Shown one piece after another: positions 1 to 5,309 of a DNA stretch of 5,309 nucleotides. The position numbers and the translations under genes were made by a program. Source of the stretch: Planctomycetota bacterium (GTDB taxonomy: Bacteria > Planctomycetota > Phycisphaerae > Sedimentisphaerales > Anaerobacaceae); contig JADFHU010000449.1 of assembly GCA_022567055.1 (NCBI GenBank), positions 1 through 5,309 of the forward strand, read 5' to 3'. Each line of letters begins with the position of its first letter. The stretch's first letter is position 1. Under the pieces are notes generated by a model. That model had not been told where the DNA came from, ran no database searches, and saw only the letters and a program-made list of their open reading frames with translations.

Positions 1-1134
1 CGTGTAGTCAATGAGCATCCAGTCGCTCACGTATATCGCACCGTCGACCGGGCTTGCCGCCAAACCTGAAGGGCGAAATGGAGACGTCTTATTGTCGTGT
101 CCTTGCCCTGCGAGCATGATCTCCGACGACGCGCTAATCGACGCGCCAATTGCTTCCGGTCGGAACAAGGTCAGGTTGTGCTCCCCCCAGGTGGCGCCGA
201 TGATGGTGTCCCGATAATCCAATGGCAGGGCCGCATCATTGGCGTTTAGGACGGCGGTGGGAGCTTCTCCGATGCCAGCGATCATCGGCAGCGTTCCGGG
301 TAATTCGCCTTCCCAAGCCTGATAGGGGTGCAAGCCATAGCGGCCGTATGTACGCTTGAATCCGTAGTCGCCACCCCTGACGATGTGGAGGAGTCGGTTG
401 GGACCGCGGTGATCGGGATCGTTATCGAGGGCCAGTAATCTGCCATGACGATCGAAGGCGATGCTGTAGGGATTCCAAAACCCCCAGGCGATTCGTTCCA
501 GATGCGTTCCGTCCGGCCTGCAGCGGGAAATGATCCCGCCCCAATAGGGGCCGACGCTAAGGCGTTTCCCATCACTGCCGATCCAATCATCGCTCGTGGT
601 GCCGGTCCCCACATACAGCCAGCCATCGTTCGAGAAGGCAATTCCCTGCATCTGTCCATGCGGATTCCCCCTCTTTTCATAAGGATCCAAATGCAAAATC
701 CGCGTTCGAGCCTCCGATCGGCCATCGCCGTCCTCGTCGTGCAAGATGAGGACCTCGCGGGTGCAAACGCAATAGAGCGTGCCGTTTTTATCGAATGCCA
801 GGGCTTGAGCTTGAAAGATTTCATCTGCAAACACGCTCATCTTTTGGAAGCGCCCGTCCTCCCGCTCGCCTTCGAACACCTTTATGACGTCGCCTTTGGG
901 ACCGGCATAGTTCCGGGGCGGATTGTGCGTGTGGGATTCGATCACGTAGAATCGCCCCTGATCATCGACCGCCGCGCCGATAGGGGTGACGATATCTGGA
1001 TCCGCGGCATACAGCGTTACCTGCAGCCTGTCGTCGCTGAGCGTGGGGTATTCGATGGCCGTATCCGAGGCGGCCTGTGACGCCGCCGAGAGCGAAGCCG
1101 AAATGCAGAGTAGGTAAGGAAGAAACTCGTTCAT
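1..1134 (-). CDS. PVC-type membrane-bound dehydrogenase, N-terminal part (runs off the left edge)
   Basis: The frame opens at ATG 1134 and stays open for 378 codons to the window edge, so the C-terminus is missing. Residues 1-22 look like a Sec signal peptide (hydrophobic FLPYLLCISASL, likely cleavage near ASQA), although the n-region has no Lys or Arg. The rest matches the beta-propeller domain of PVC dehydrogenases (Piru_Ver_Nterm, related to soluble glucose/sorbosone dehydrogenases). Visible marks are an acidic DEDGDGRSE loop at 133-141, probably calcium-binding; PHG at 158-160 followed by GIAFSNDGWLYVGTG; GFWNPYSIAFD at 218-228; DNDPDHRGPNRLLHIV at 237-252; and YVSDW at 368-372. Family members commonly continue into HEAT-like repeats and a C-terminal CxxCH cytochrome c domain, which would lie outside this window. 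The gene begins 40 bp after the isomerase-like gene and is probably cotranscribed with it. No clear Shine-Dalgarno precedes the ATG. Family assignment is firm; the substrate is unknown. Confidence 0.9.
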   Translation of the reverse strand, partial: MNEFLPYLLCISASLSAASQAASDTAIEYPTLSDDRLQVTLYAADPDIVTPIGAAVDDQGRFYVIESHTHNPPRNYAGPKGDVIKVFEGEREDGRFQKMSVFADEIFQAQALAFDKNGTLYCVCTREVLILHDEDGDGRSEARTRILHLDPYEKRGNPHGQMQGIAFSNDGWLYVGTGTTSDDWIGSDGKRLSVGPYWGGIISRCRPDGTHLERIAWGFWNPYSIAFDRHGRLLALDNDPDHRGPNRLLHIVRGGDYGFKRTYGRYGLHPYQAWEGELPGTLPMIAGIGEAPTAVLNANDAALPLDYRDTIIGATWGEHNLTLFRPEAIGASISASSEIMLAGQGHDNKTSPFRPSGLAASPVDGAIYVSDWMLIDYT

Positions 1135-1174
1135 GGTATCGGGTTCTTTTGTTGATGACTTCCAAGCGATGGGT

Positions 1175-2116
1175 TCAATACGTGGCCAAGCCGGGCTCGT
1201 CCCCGATCTCCTTCAAGATCGAGCGTAATCCATCCAGATTCGCCTGTAGCGTCTGCTTCGCATCCGCCGAACGGTTGTGCCCGATGATCCCCACAGGTCC
1301 CCGCCAACCGGACTTGAAAATAACCTCGATCATCTCCCTTTCGCGGTCTCCATTTCCAAGCGTCGCAATCTGCGGTCCGCTCGAGTGCATCCCATTGAGG
1401 TTTACCGCGACCAGGTGCGGCTTGAGCTGCGGGAAAACCTGCTCCAGTCGGTCCATTTGCGCGTGCGACTGATGGAAGTTGTACACGATACCAAGCTGAG
1501 CCGCCGGCATCGCTTCCTTCAGCCTTTCCAGGATGGCAATCTGGTTCTCGCATTGGGTGAACCACCTTGTTCGGCCGTGCCCATAGGTGACGAGCCGACA
1601 TCCGCGCCTGTTTGCCTCAACCGCCAGCGGGCGGAGCCGTGCCACCGCCCGCTCTACCCGGCTAGCGGCGGGTAAATCATTGAAATCTTCCTCCAGTGTA
1701 AGCCACCATTGGAGTCGGAGCTTTTGGCGATCGACGACGTCGAGGAAGCCGCTGATCTGCGGCTCCTCTAGCGGATTCTCTGTATTGACGGGCGTCCATA
1801 CCGCAATGAGTTCAACACCTTCTTTTTTATATGCCTGTACGTAAGCCTCGAACTCGGCGACCCTCGCCGCGTTACGGCAGATGTAGCCCACTTTGGTTAT
1901 CCCGAGTTCCTTCAATAATCGCGCCCGTTCCTCCGGCGTACGTTTGACGGCGTCATATTCCTCGTAAGCCCAAACGTGCAGATTTGATTTGGCGAACGCG
2001 CTGGAGCCATTCAGGGTGGCTTTTATGTTCTGGCGTTGCGGTTCTGCGGCGGCGATGGTGGAAACCACTGTCTGTAACGAAAGAGTTAGGACGATTAAGG
2101 CTAGCTGGTTAGTCAT
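1175..2116 (-). CDS. Exported sugar-phosphate isomerase/epimerase-like TIM-barrel protein
   Basis: This encodes 313 residues from ATG 2116. I chose this start because it opens directly on a signal peptide: hydrophobic LALIVLTLSLQTVVSTIAAA with an AAA|E cleavage site after residue 24. An earlier in-frame ATG at 2188 would put 24 polar, Cys-rich residues in front of it. The mature part reads as a xylose-isomerase-like TIM barrel (AP_endonuc_2 superfamily). It has alternating strand/helix units such as ITKVGYICRN (73-82) and VELIAVWTPV (101-110), then LGIVYNFHQSHA (208-219), HLVAVNLNGMH (234-244) and GPVGIIGHN (273-281). Candidate metal or substrate ligands include E142, H180, H215 and H280. The family includes isomerases, epimerases and dehydratases, so the reaction cannot be fixed. 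Most characterised relatives are cytoplasmic; an exported form beside a PVC dehydrogenase suggests periplasmic sugar work. The nearest Shine-Dalgarno-like stretch (AAAGTGAA) is poor. Confidence 0.85.
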   Translation of the reverse strand: MTNQLALIVLTLSLQTVVSTIAAAEPQRQNIKATLNGSSAFAKSNLHVWAYEEYDAVKRTPEERARLLKELGITKVGYICRNAARVAEFEAYVQAYKKEGVELIAVWTPVNTENPLEEPQISGFLDVVDRQKLRLQWWLTLEEDFNDLPAASRVERAVARLRPLAVEANRRGCRLVTYGHGRTRWFTQCENQIAILERLKEAMPAAQLGIVYNFHQSHAQMDRLEQVFPQLKPHLVAVNLNGMHSSGPQIATLGNGDREREMIEVIFKSGWRGPVGIIGHNRSADAKQTLQANLDGLRSILKEIGDEPGLATY

Positions 2117-2249
2117 CGGATTCACTTTATTCGAAACAAAGATCTGCGAGCTGTTGCAACAATTCGTAAATTCCGAGCAGCTTTGCAATGACTGATCGGC
2201 ATTTTGATGTAACTGATAGTGTCCTACGCAATACTTCGAACTTGTTTTT

Positions 2250-2278
2250 ATTCTAATGGCTTATGTAAGCTCCCTGAA
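2250..2278 (-). promoter_or_regulatory. Candidate sigma-70-type promoter for the isomerase/dehydrogenase pair
   Basis: Read on the minus strand, TTCAGG (2278-2273) and TAGAAT (2255-2250) are separated by exactly 17 bp. The -10 box matches TATAAT at five of six positions, while the -35 box matches TTGACA at only three of six. It lies in the most AT-rich part of the gap and would leave a leader of roughly 125 nt before ATG 2116. PVC promoters are poorly defined and an AT-rich region produces such matches by chance, so this is only a candidate. Confidence 0.3.
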
Positions 2279-2464
2279 TACCGATTATGGATTAATTTTA
2301 GGGAAATAGTCAGGAGGAAACAACTTGAAAATATGAGGGCGCGATTATTTTGGTTTTCCGGAGAATTTTACGGCAAAGAAATGAGAGATCGACCGATACC
2401 CGGCATCGTGTTCCGGATACTTCAACGCGGCTTCGATCCCCAGCGCGTCCATACGAACTTTGAG

Positions 2465-2500
2465 CGTGAGTCCGAAGATGACGGTGAGTCATTCATCACG
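2465..2500. repeat. Two-part inverted repeat
   Basis: On the plus strand an outer arm CGTGA (2465-2469) pairs with TCACG (2496-2500). An inner arm ATGAC (2478-2482) pairs with GTCAT (2488-2492) around a 5-nt loop, GGTGA. The interior loops are 8 and 3 nt. No T-tract follows on either strand, so it does not look like a terminator. It also covers the TGA that interrupts the frame described at 2345-2617. Short arms like these can arise by chance. Confidence 0.3.
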
Positions 2501-2536
2501 CAGGTTCCTTGATTCGAGCACTCGTTGGTCTTTTAC

Positions 2537-2548
2537 CGGCCCAGGCCG
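2537..2548. repeat. GC-rich 12-bp inverted repeat
   Basis: CGGC and GCCG arms flank CCAG (CGGCCCAGGCCG), about 55 bp past the amidohydrolase stop. TTTT lies just left of it on the plus strand (2531-2534). That is on the wrong side for a minus-strand terminator, since the minus strand reads GTAAAAG after the hairpin. Function unknown. Confidence 0.25.
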
Positions 2549-2603
2549 TCGGTCGCAAATCTGATGGGTCGGAAGTGGGTGAAGCGTCTGCGACGGCAGC
2601 AGA

Positions 2604-3728
2604 TCAGCGAATTTCATTTGGGTCCAGTTTTAAGAGTCTGGCGGCGTTTTGGTAGTAGACTTTTTCAAGCACGTCATCGGGGAGGTAAATGCCGTAGATG
2701 CGCCACCGCCCGAGGTTTCCGCCGTAAGAAAAATACTCGTCTTGAGTCTCGAGAAAACGAAAATAGACCCGGTAATGGAAGCGCGTCATGCTGCCGCGAT
2801 CGACGCCAAAGAGGATGCGATCCTGATACTTCAGGAAGAACTTTCGCGAGGTATACGGCTGCCGACCCAATTCGTTCACCCGGGCGCCGAATTCGACGTG
2901 AAAGTTTGGGAATCGGTCCAGAAGCGCCCCAACTTCAGCAAGATTTTCGGGACGGTTGGCGACGTGCAGCCCAATGAAAGTTGTGTCCGGATGACGCGCG
3001 ATGACTGCGTTTCGTTGCTCCAACAGAGTGTCCTTCGTCGGGAAATCCTTGCCCTGAAAATGCCAGAGTGGATTACGGCTCAGCGCAATATGCTGCTCGT
3101 TGTTCTTGTCTAATGGCAAAAAGAAGGCGTCTGGGTCGGCCACATGAATGGCGACCGGAATGCCCAACTTGCCGCACTCGGTCCAGACCGGATCCAATCG
3201 GGGATCGTTGACGGCAATCAGTTTTCCGGTTTCGTCCCGGACATACAAGCCGAGCGCCTTGGAGATCTTCAGGCCACGGGCGCCGGCCGTGACCGAGTCT
3301 CTTAGCTGCTCGACCATTTGTTCTGAAAAGTCGGAATCATTGATGGCGCTCCATTTCAATCGAGTGAAGTGAATGACTCTCCCGGGCCAGCGACGGTATT
3401 TGGTTTTTTGCCTTTCCAGAATGTCGCCCCACCGTCCGTCAAAATCGACAAGCACACGGACATTGCAATCGTCCATGATTTGGAGGGCTTTCTCCGGATC
3501 CATGCGTGCGAGATGCCCGTGGATATCAATCGCGGGAAACTTGGCGCGTTCCACCAGGGTTTCCTCTACCTTCAACATAGATTTCGGATTGAAATCTTTG
3601 AGCAGCAGTCCTTCCTGGCTGATCGCCATTGAGCACGAGGCCGTCCACGCAATGAGGGTAACCCACGCCGCCTTCTTGGGAAACAGGCGGGTGGTTCTTG
3701 CTCTGGAGATTTTCATCGAGGGTTTCAT
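2604..3728 (-). CDS. Exported Amidohydro_2 family metal-dependent hydrolase
   Basis: This encodes 374 residues from ATG 3728. The start codon overlaps the sulfatase stop as ATGA (3728-3725). ATG 3716 (residue 5) is an almost equal alternative. A basic n-region (KISRARTTRLFPKK) and hydrophobic AAWVTLIAWTASCSMA form a Sec signal peptide ending near residue 35. C32 follows T-A-S, a poor lipobox, so a lipoprotein is unlikely. The expected metal-site residues of the Amidohydro_2 (ACMSD-like) TIM barrel all appear in order: DIHGH (H70 and H72), GLKISKALG (K154), AIHVADP (H195), GLHVAN (H255) and FGVDRG (D310). The usual Asp is kept, but in GVDRG rather than the common GSDxP. The C-terminal helix VYYQNAARLL (357-366) is typical of the family, whose members hydrolyse lactones or amides or decarboxylate aromatic acids. 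The substrate here is unknown. Coupling to a sulfatase suggests a shared catabolic route. No Shine-Dalgarno is visible, which fits translational coupling. Confidence 0.9.
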   Translation of the reverse strand: MKPSMKISRARTTRLFPKKAAWVTLIAWTASCSMAISQEGLLLKDFNPKSMLKVEETLVERAKFPAIDIHGHLARMDPEKALQIMDDCNVRVLVDFDGRWGDILERQKTKYRRWPGRVIHFTRLKWSAINDSDFSEQMVEQLRDSVTAGARGLKISKALGLYVRDETGKLIAVNDPRLDPVWTECGKLGIPVAIHVADPDAFFLPLDKNNEQHIALSRNPLWHFQGKDFPTKDTLLEQRNAVIARHPDTTFIGLHVANRPENLAEVGALLDRFPNFHVEFGARVNELGRQPYTSRKFFLKYQDRILFGVDRGSMTRFHYRVYFRFLETQDEYFSYGGNLGRWRIYGIYLPDDVLEKVYYQNAARLLKLDPNEIR

Positions 3729-5167
3729 TTTACGTAGCCTGTCTTGAGTGGGGGGAAACTCCAACTCGGTTCTTCGCTCGGATAGCTTCGGCTGGTCTCT
3801 CTGGCAGTCTTCAACCAATCCTCAAACTCTTGCGCAACCTCAGGGTTTGCTTTGGCAACATTGCGGGTTTCGCCGAGGTCTTCTTTGAGATTATAGAGTT
3901 CCAGCGGCAGACGCGGTTTTAATCGGACGACCTTCCAGTCCCCTTTGCGTGCGGCAACCGACCAGGGTGGGCGGCCTCCCCTGTTCTGAGGCTGTTTCTC
4001 CCAATAGAGGAAACGCTCCGGAGCGGTCCCCGCTGTGCCGAGGAGTCTGTCCGCAAAGGAGATGCCGTCAATCCCCTCTGGCGCGTTGGCCCCGCCCAAG
4101 TCTGCCAGTGTGGGCAGAATATCCCAGAAGGCCCATTGCAGGTCATCGGTCCTGGCAGCGGGCACGCGTCCCGGCCAACGAACAACCAGCGGGACGCGAA
4201 TACCGCCTTCATAAAAACTGCCCTTGCCCCCCCGCAAGGGGCCGTTGTTCTTAAAGAGATTCGAGCCGGCCAGGTAGCCACCGTTGTCACTGGTGAAGAA
4301 CACGATGGTTTGGTCGTCGATGTTCAGTTCCTTCAGCAGATCGAGAATCCGGCCGACATCCCCGTCCATGCGGGTGATCATGGCCGCCAAGGCCGCGCGA
4401 GGCTCCGGTTGTGAGGCGTAATGATTTCCCACATAAGGCTGTGGTTCGAGAAAAAGCCCCCGATATTCCTTCATGGAATCTCCCGGAACCAGCAACTCGA
4501 AATGGGGAATGGTGAAAGGGACATAGAGAAAAAAACGTTCCTCCTGGTGATCGCGTATGAATCGCAGCGCCCGTTCGGCAATCAAGTCGTGGGAATACTG
4601 GCGGCGGCGCTGGCCCTCGTTTTCCTGCAGGACGTGTTTCTCCTGATTGTCCCAAAGGAACCAGGGATAATAGAAGTGCGCGTGGACCTGGTGCAAATAG
4701 CCGTAGAACTCGTCAAAGCCCTGCTGGTTCGGCGCTCCGGTGGTATCGGCATCTCCCAAACCCCACTTGCCAAAGCAACCCGTGACGTATCCGGCTTGTT
4801 TGAGGATTTCTGCGATCGTGACATCCTCCGGCAGCAATGCCGAACCGCCCCCGTTGATCCGCACGGAGGAATGGCCGGTATGATAGCCGGTCATCAGAAC
4901 GCAACGCGAAGGCGCGCACACGCAATGACCGGCATAAAACTGGGTAAAGAGGGTTCCTTCCGCGGCAATCCGGTCGACGTGGGGTGTCCGAATGAGTTCC
5001 TGCCCGTAACAGCCCAGCTGCCCATAGCCCAAATCATCGGCCATGATGAAAATAATATTCGGCTGCACGACTTCCGGTTTGTCAGCGTTGACGGAAGCGT
5101 CACCAAGGAATATCCCGGCGAGCGCCAGAAGAGACAGGGACGGACGGCAGTTCCTGTTTGTTTTCAT
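3725..5167 (-). CDS. Periplasmic type I (formylglycine-dependent) sulfatase
   Basis: This encodes 480 residues, the usual length for bacterial sulfatases. Residues 1-28 form a signal peptide: basic MKTNRNCR, hydrophobic LSLLALAGIFLG, and cleavage after VNA. The alkaline-phosphatase-fold active site is complete. Metal ligands are D44-D45 in MADDLGYG and D294-N295 in TSDNGG. The CAPSR motif (84-88) carries C84, which a formylglycine-generating enzyme must oxidise. R88, K134 (GKWG), H222 (IPHFE) and K315 (RGGKGSFYEGG) complete the sulfate pocket. TGYHTGHSSVR (93-103) is typical of the arylsulfatase A-like group, and ELYNLKEDLGE (423-433) marks the C-terminal subdomain. It hydrolyses a sulfate ester, probably on a sulfated glycan or other organic sulfate; the subfamily and substrate cannot be read by eye. 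It is the first gene of its pair in the window, and its stop overlaps the amidohydrolase start. No Shine-Dalgarno precedes ATG 5167. Confidence 0.96.
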   Translation of the reverse strand: MKTNRNCRPSLSLLALAGIFLGDASVNADKPEVVQPNIIFIMADDLGYGQLGCYGQELIRTPHVDRIAAEGTLFTQFYAGHCVCAPSRCVLMTGYHTGHSSVRINGGGSALLPEDVTIAEILKQAGYVTGCFGKWGLGDADTTGAPNQQGFDEFYGYLHQVHAHFYYPWFLWDNQEKHVLQENEGQRRRQYSHDLIAERALRFIRDHQEERFFLYVPFTIPHFELLVPGDSMKEYRGLFLEPQPYVGNHYASQPEPRAALAAMITRMDGDVGRILDLLKELNIDDQTIVFFTSDNGGYLAGSNLFKNNGPLRGGKGSFYEGGIRVPLVVRWPGRVPAARTDDLQWAFWDILPTLADLGGANAPEGIDGISFADRLLGTAGTAPERFLYWEKQPQNRGGRPPWSVAARKGDWKVVRLKPRLPLELYNLKEDLGETRNVAKANPEVAQEFEDWLKTARETSRSYPSEEPSWSFPPLKTGYVK

Positions 5168-5178
5168 GGCTTAAGGGT

Positions 5179-5190
5179 GTTTGTTCAAAC
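5179..5190. repeat. Small inverted repeat in the sulfatase leader
   Basis: GTTTG and CAAAC flank TT, centred about 17 bp upstream of the sulfatase ATG. It could be a regulator half-site pair or a leader hairpin that affects translation. At 5 bp per arm it could equally be chance. No convincing -10/-35 pair was found between it and position 5270. Confidence 0.25.
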
Positions 5191-5270
5191 GATAGGGGAT
5201 CGGCAAGAAATAAGTTGGACATTTGGGGTACAAGTGTGGTCCATATTTTGTCTCGCCCGACTGAGCGAAA

Positions 5271-5304
5271 CCAAAGGCGTAGCTGCCCTACGCCGCGGAT
5301 TTGG
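5271..5304. repeat. Bulged stem-loop, REP-like or terminator of an upstream minus-strand gene
   Basis: GGCGTAG (5276-5282) and CTACGCC (5288-5294) form a perfect 7-bp stem around a 5-nt loop, CTGCC. Outside it, CCAAA (5271-5275) pairs with TTTGG (5300-5304), with a 5-nt bulge, GCGGA, on one side. This gives a 12-bp interrupted stem in 34 nt. Read on the minus strand, the inner hairpin is followed by TTTGGTTT, a modest T-rich tail. It may therefore end transcription of a gene to the right of the window. The bulged-arm layout is also typical of dispersed REP elements. One copy cannot distinguish the two. Confidence 0.5.
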
Positions 5305-5309
5305 CGATT

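Larger units (their letters stand above)
2117..2603. other. Intergenic gap between the two gene pairs
   Basis: This is the only long stretch without a convincing gene. Positions 2117-2344 are AT-rich: my hand count gives 44 G/C in 2221-2340, about 37 percent, against about 65 percent in a sample of the sulfatase gene (4021-4080). They contain a candidate promoter for the isomerase-like gene. Positions 2345-2603 are more balanced in composition. They hold an interrupted coding-like frame on the minus strand, a two-part inverted repeat (2465-2500) and a small GC-rich palindrome (2537-2548). A short imperfect hairpin (tctgc at 2587-2591 against gcaga at 2599-2603) sits right after the amidohydrolase stop. 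It lacks a T-tract on the minus strand, so it is not a convincing intrinsic terminator. Confidence 0.8.
2345..2617 (-). other. Unassigned coding-like frame broken by one TGA (possible gene remnant)
   Basis: Starting at an ATG at 2617, which overlaps the last 14 nt of the amidohydrolase gene, one frame gives 42 residues ending in VLESRNLRDE. It meets TGA at 2491-2489 and then continues in the same frame for 47 more codons, including RMDALGIEAALKYPEHDAG and SISHFFAVKFSGKPK, to TAA at 2347-2345. The second part uses mostly G/C-ending codons and reads like real protein. A single TGG-to-TGA change would join the halves into about 90 residues. I do not recognise the family. It could be a decayed gene tail, two tiny genes (an internal ATG sits at 2452) or a chance frame. 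The opposite strand is also open here (2219-2512), so the coding signal is ambiguous. Confidence 0.22.

Noticed and set aside
445..1080. Long open frame on the plus strand (211 codons)
   Set aside because: It lies wholly antisense to the PVC dehydrogenase, whose frame has clear family motifs. Its translation has no recognisable domain.
2117..2188. N-terminal extension of the isomerase-like protein to ATG 2188
   Set aside because: It would bury the signal peptide behind 24 polar residues. ATG 2116 opens directly on the hydrophobic segment.
2489..2491. TGA read as selenocysteine
   Set aside because: The residue context (DE-TGA-LTV) is not redox-like. The hairpin nearby contains the TGA in its own arm rather than lying downstream as a bacterial SECIS would.
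2219..2512. Plus-strand frame of 97 codons with an AGGAGG at 2312-2317
   Set aside because: The Shine-Dalgarno-like site is 15 nt from the internal ATG at 2333, too far. The TTG at proper distance gives a stop after three codons, and the frame's own GTG start has no such site. The protein is not recognisable. It may be chance in an AT-rich gap.
2587..2603. Terminator immediately after the amidohydrolase
   Set aside because: The stem is only 5 bp with a 7-nt loop, and no T-tract follows on the minus strand.
2649..3113. Plus-strand open frame opposite the amidohydrolase
   Set aside because: The minus strand carries the full set of Amidohydro_2 metal-site residues, so this frame is a shadow.
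3729..3818. N-terminal extension of the amidohydrolase to ATG 3818
   Set aside because: It overlaps the sulfatase C-terminus by 90 bp and would precede the signal peptide with charged, unrelated sequence.
3949..4414. Overlapping plus-strand open frames opposite the sulfatase
   Set aside because: They have a proline/arginine-rich composition typical of antisense frames and sit inside a complete sulfatase gene.

Overview
The window looks like a chromosomal piece of a Planctomycetes or Verrucomicrobia (PVC group) bacterium. The main clue is the partial gene at the left edge. It encodes the beta-propeller 'membrane-bound dehydrogenase' domain (Piru_Ver_Nterm type) that is largely specific to that group. 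A periplasmic sulfatase next to an exported amidohydrolase and an exported TIM-barrel isomerase-like protein fits the same picture, as do the weak or absent Shine-Dalgarno sequences. Exact taxonomy cannot be read from the window.

All four convincing genes are on the minus strand, so transcription runs right to left. Positions 5168-5309 hold a leader region with a bulged inverted repeat (5271-5304) that resembles a REP element or the terminator of an upstream gene. Next come a complete sulfatase (5167-3725) and an Amidohydro_2 family metal hydrolase (3728-2604). Their stop and start codons overlap as ATGA, so they are probably translationally coupled. A 487-bp gap (2603-2117) follows. Its right part has a coding-like frame interrupted by one TGA and a small two-part inverted repeat. 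Its left part is AT-rich and holds a candidate promoter. The second pair is a sugar-phosphate isomerase/epimerase-like TIM-barrel protein (2116-1175) and, 40 bp downstream, the N-terminal 378 residues of the PVC dehydrogenase (1134-1), which runs off the left edge.

All four proteins start with a recognisable or plausible Sec signal peptide, so the locus appears to act outside the cytoplasm. A reasonable inference is periplasmic breakdown of a sulfated (poly)saccharide or related organic compound: desulfation by the sulfatase, hydrolysis or decarboxylation by the amidohydrolase, and rearrangement or oxidation by the isomerase-like protein and the dehydrogenase. No substrate is shown by the sequence. 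I saw no tRNA, rRNA, CRISPR array, insertion sequence or phage gene.
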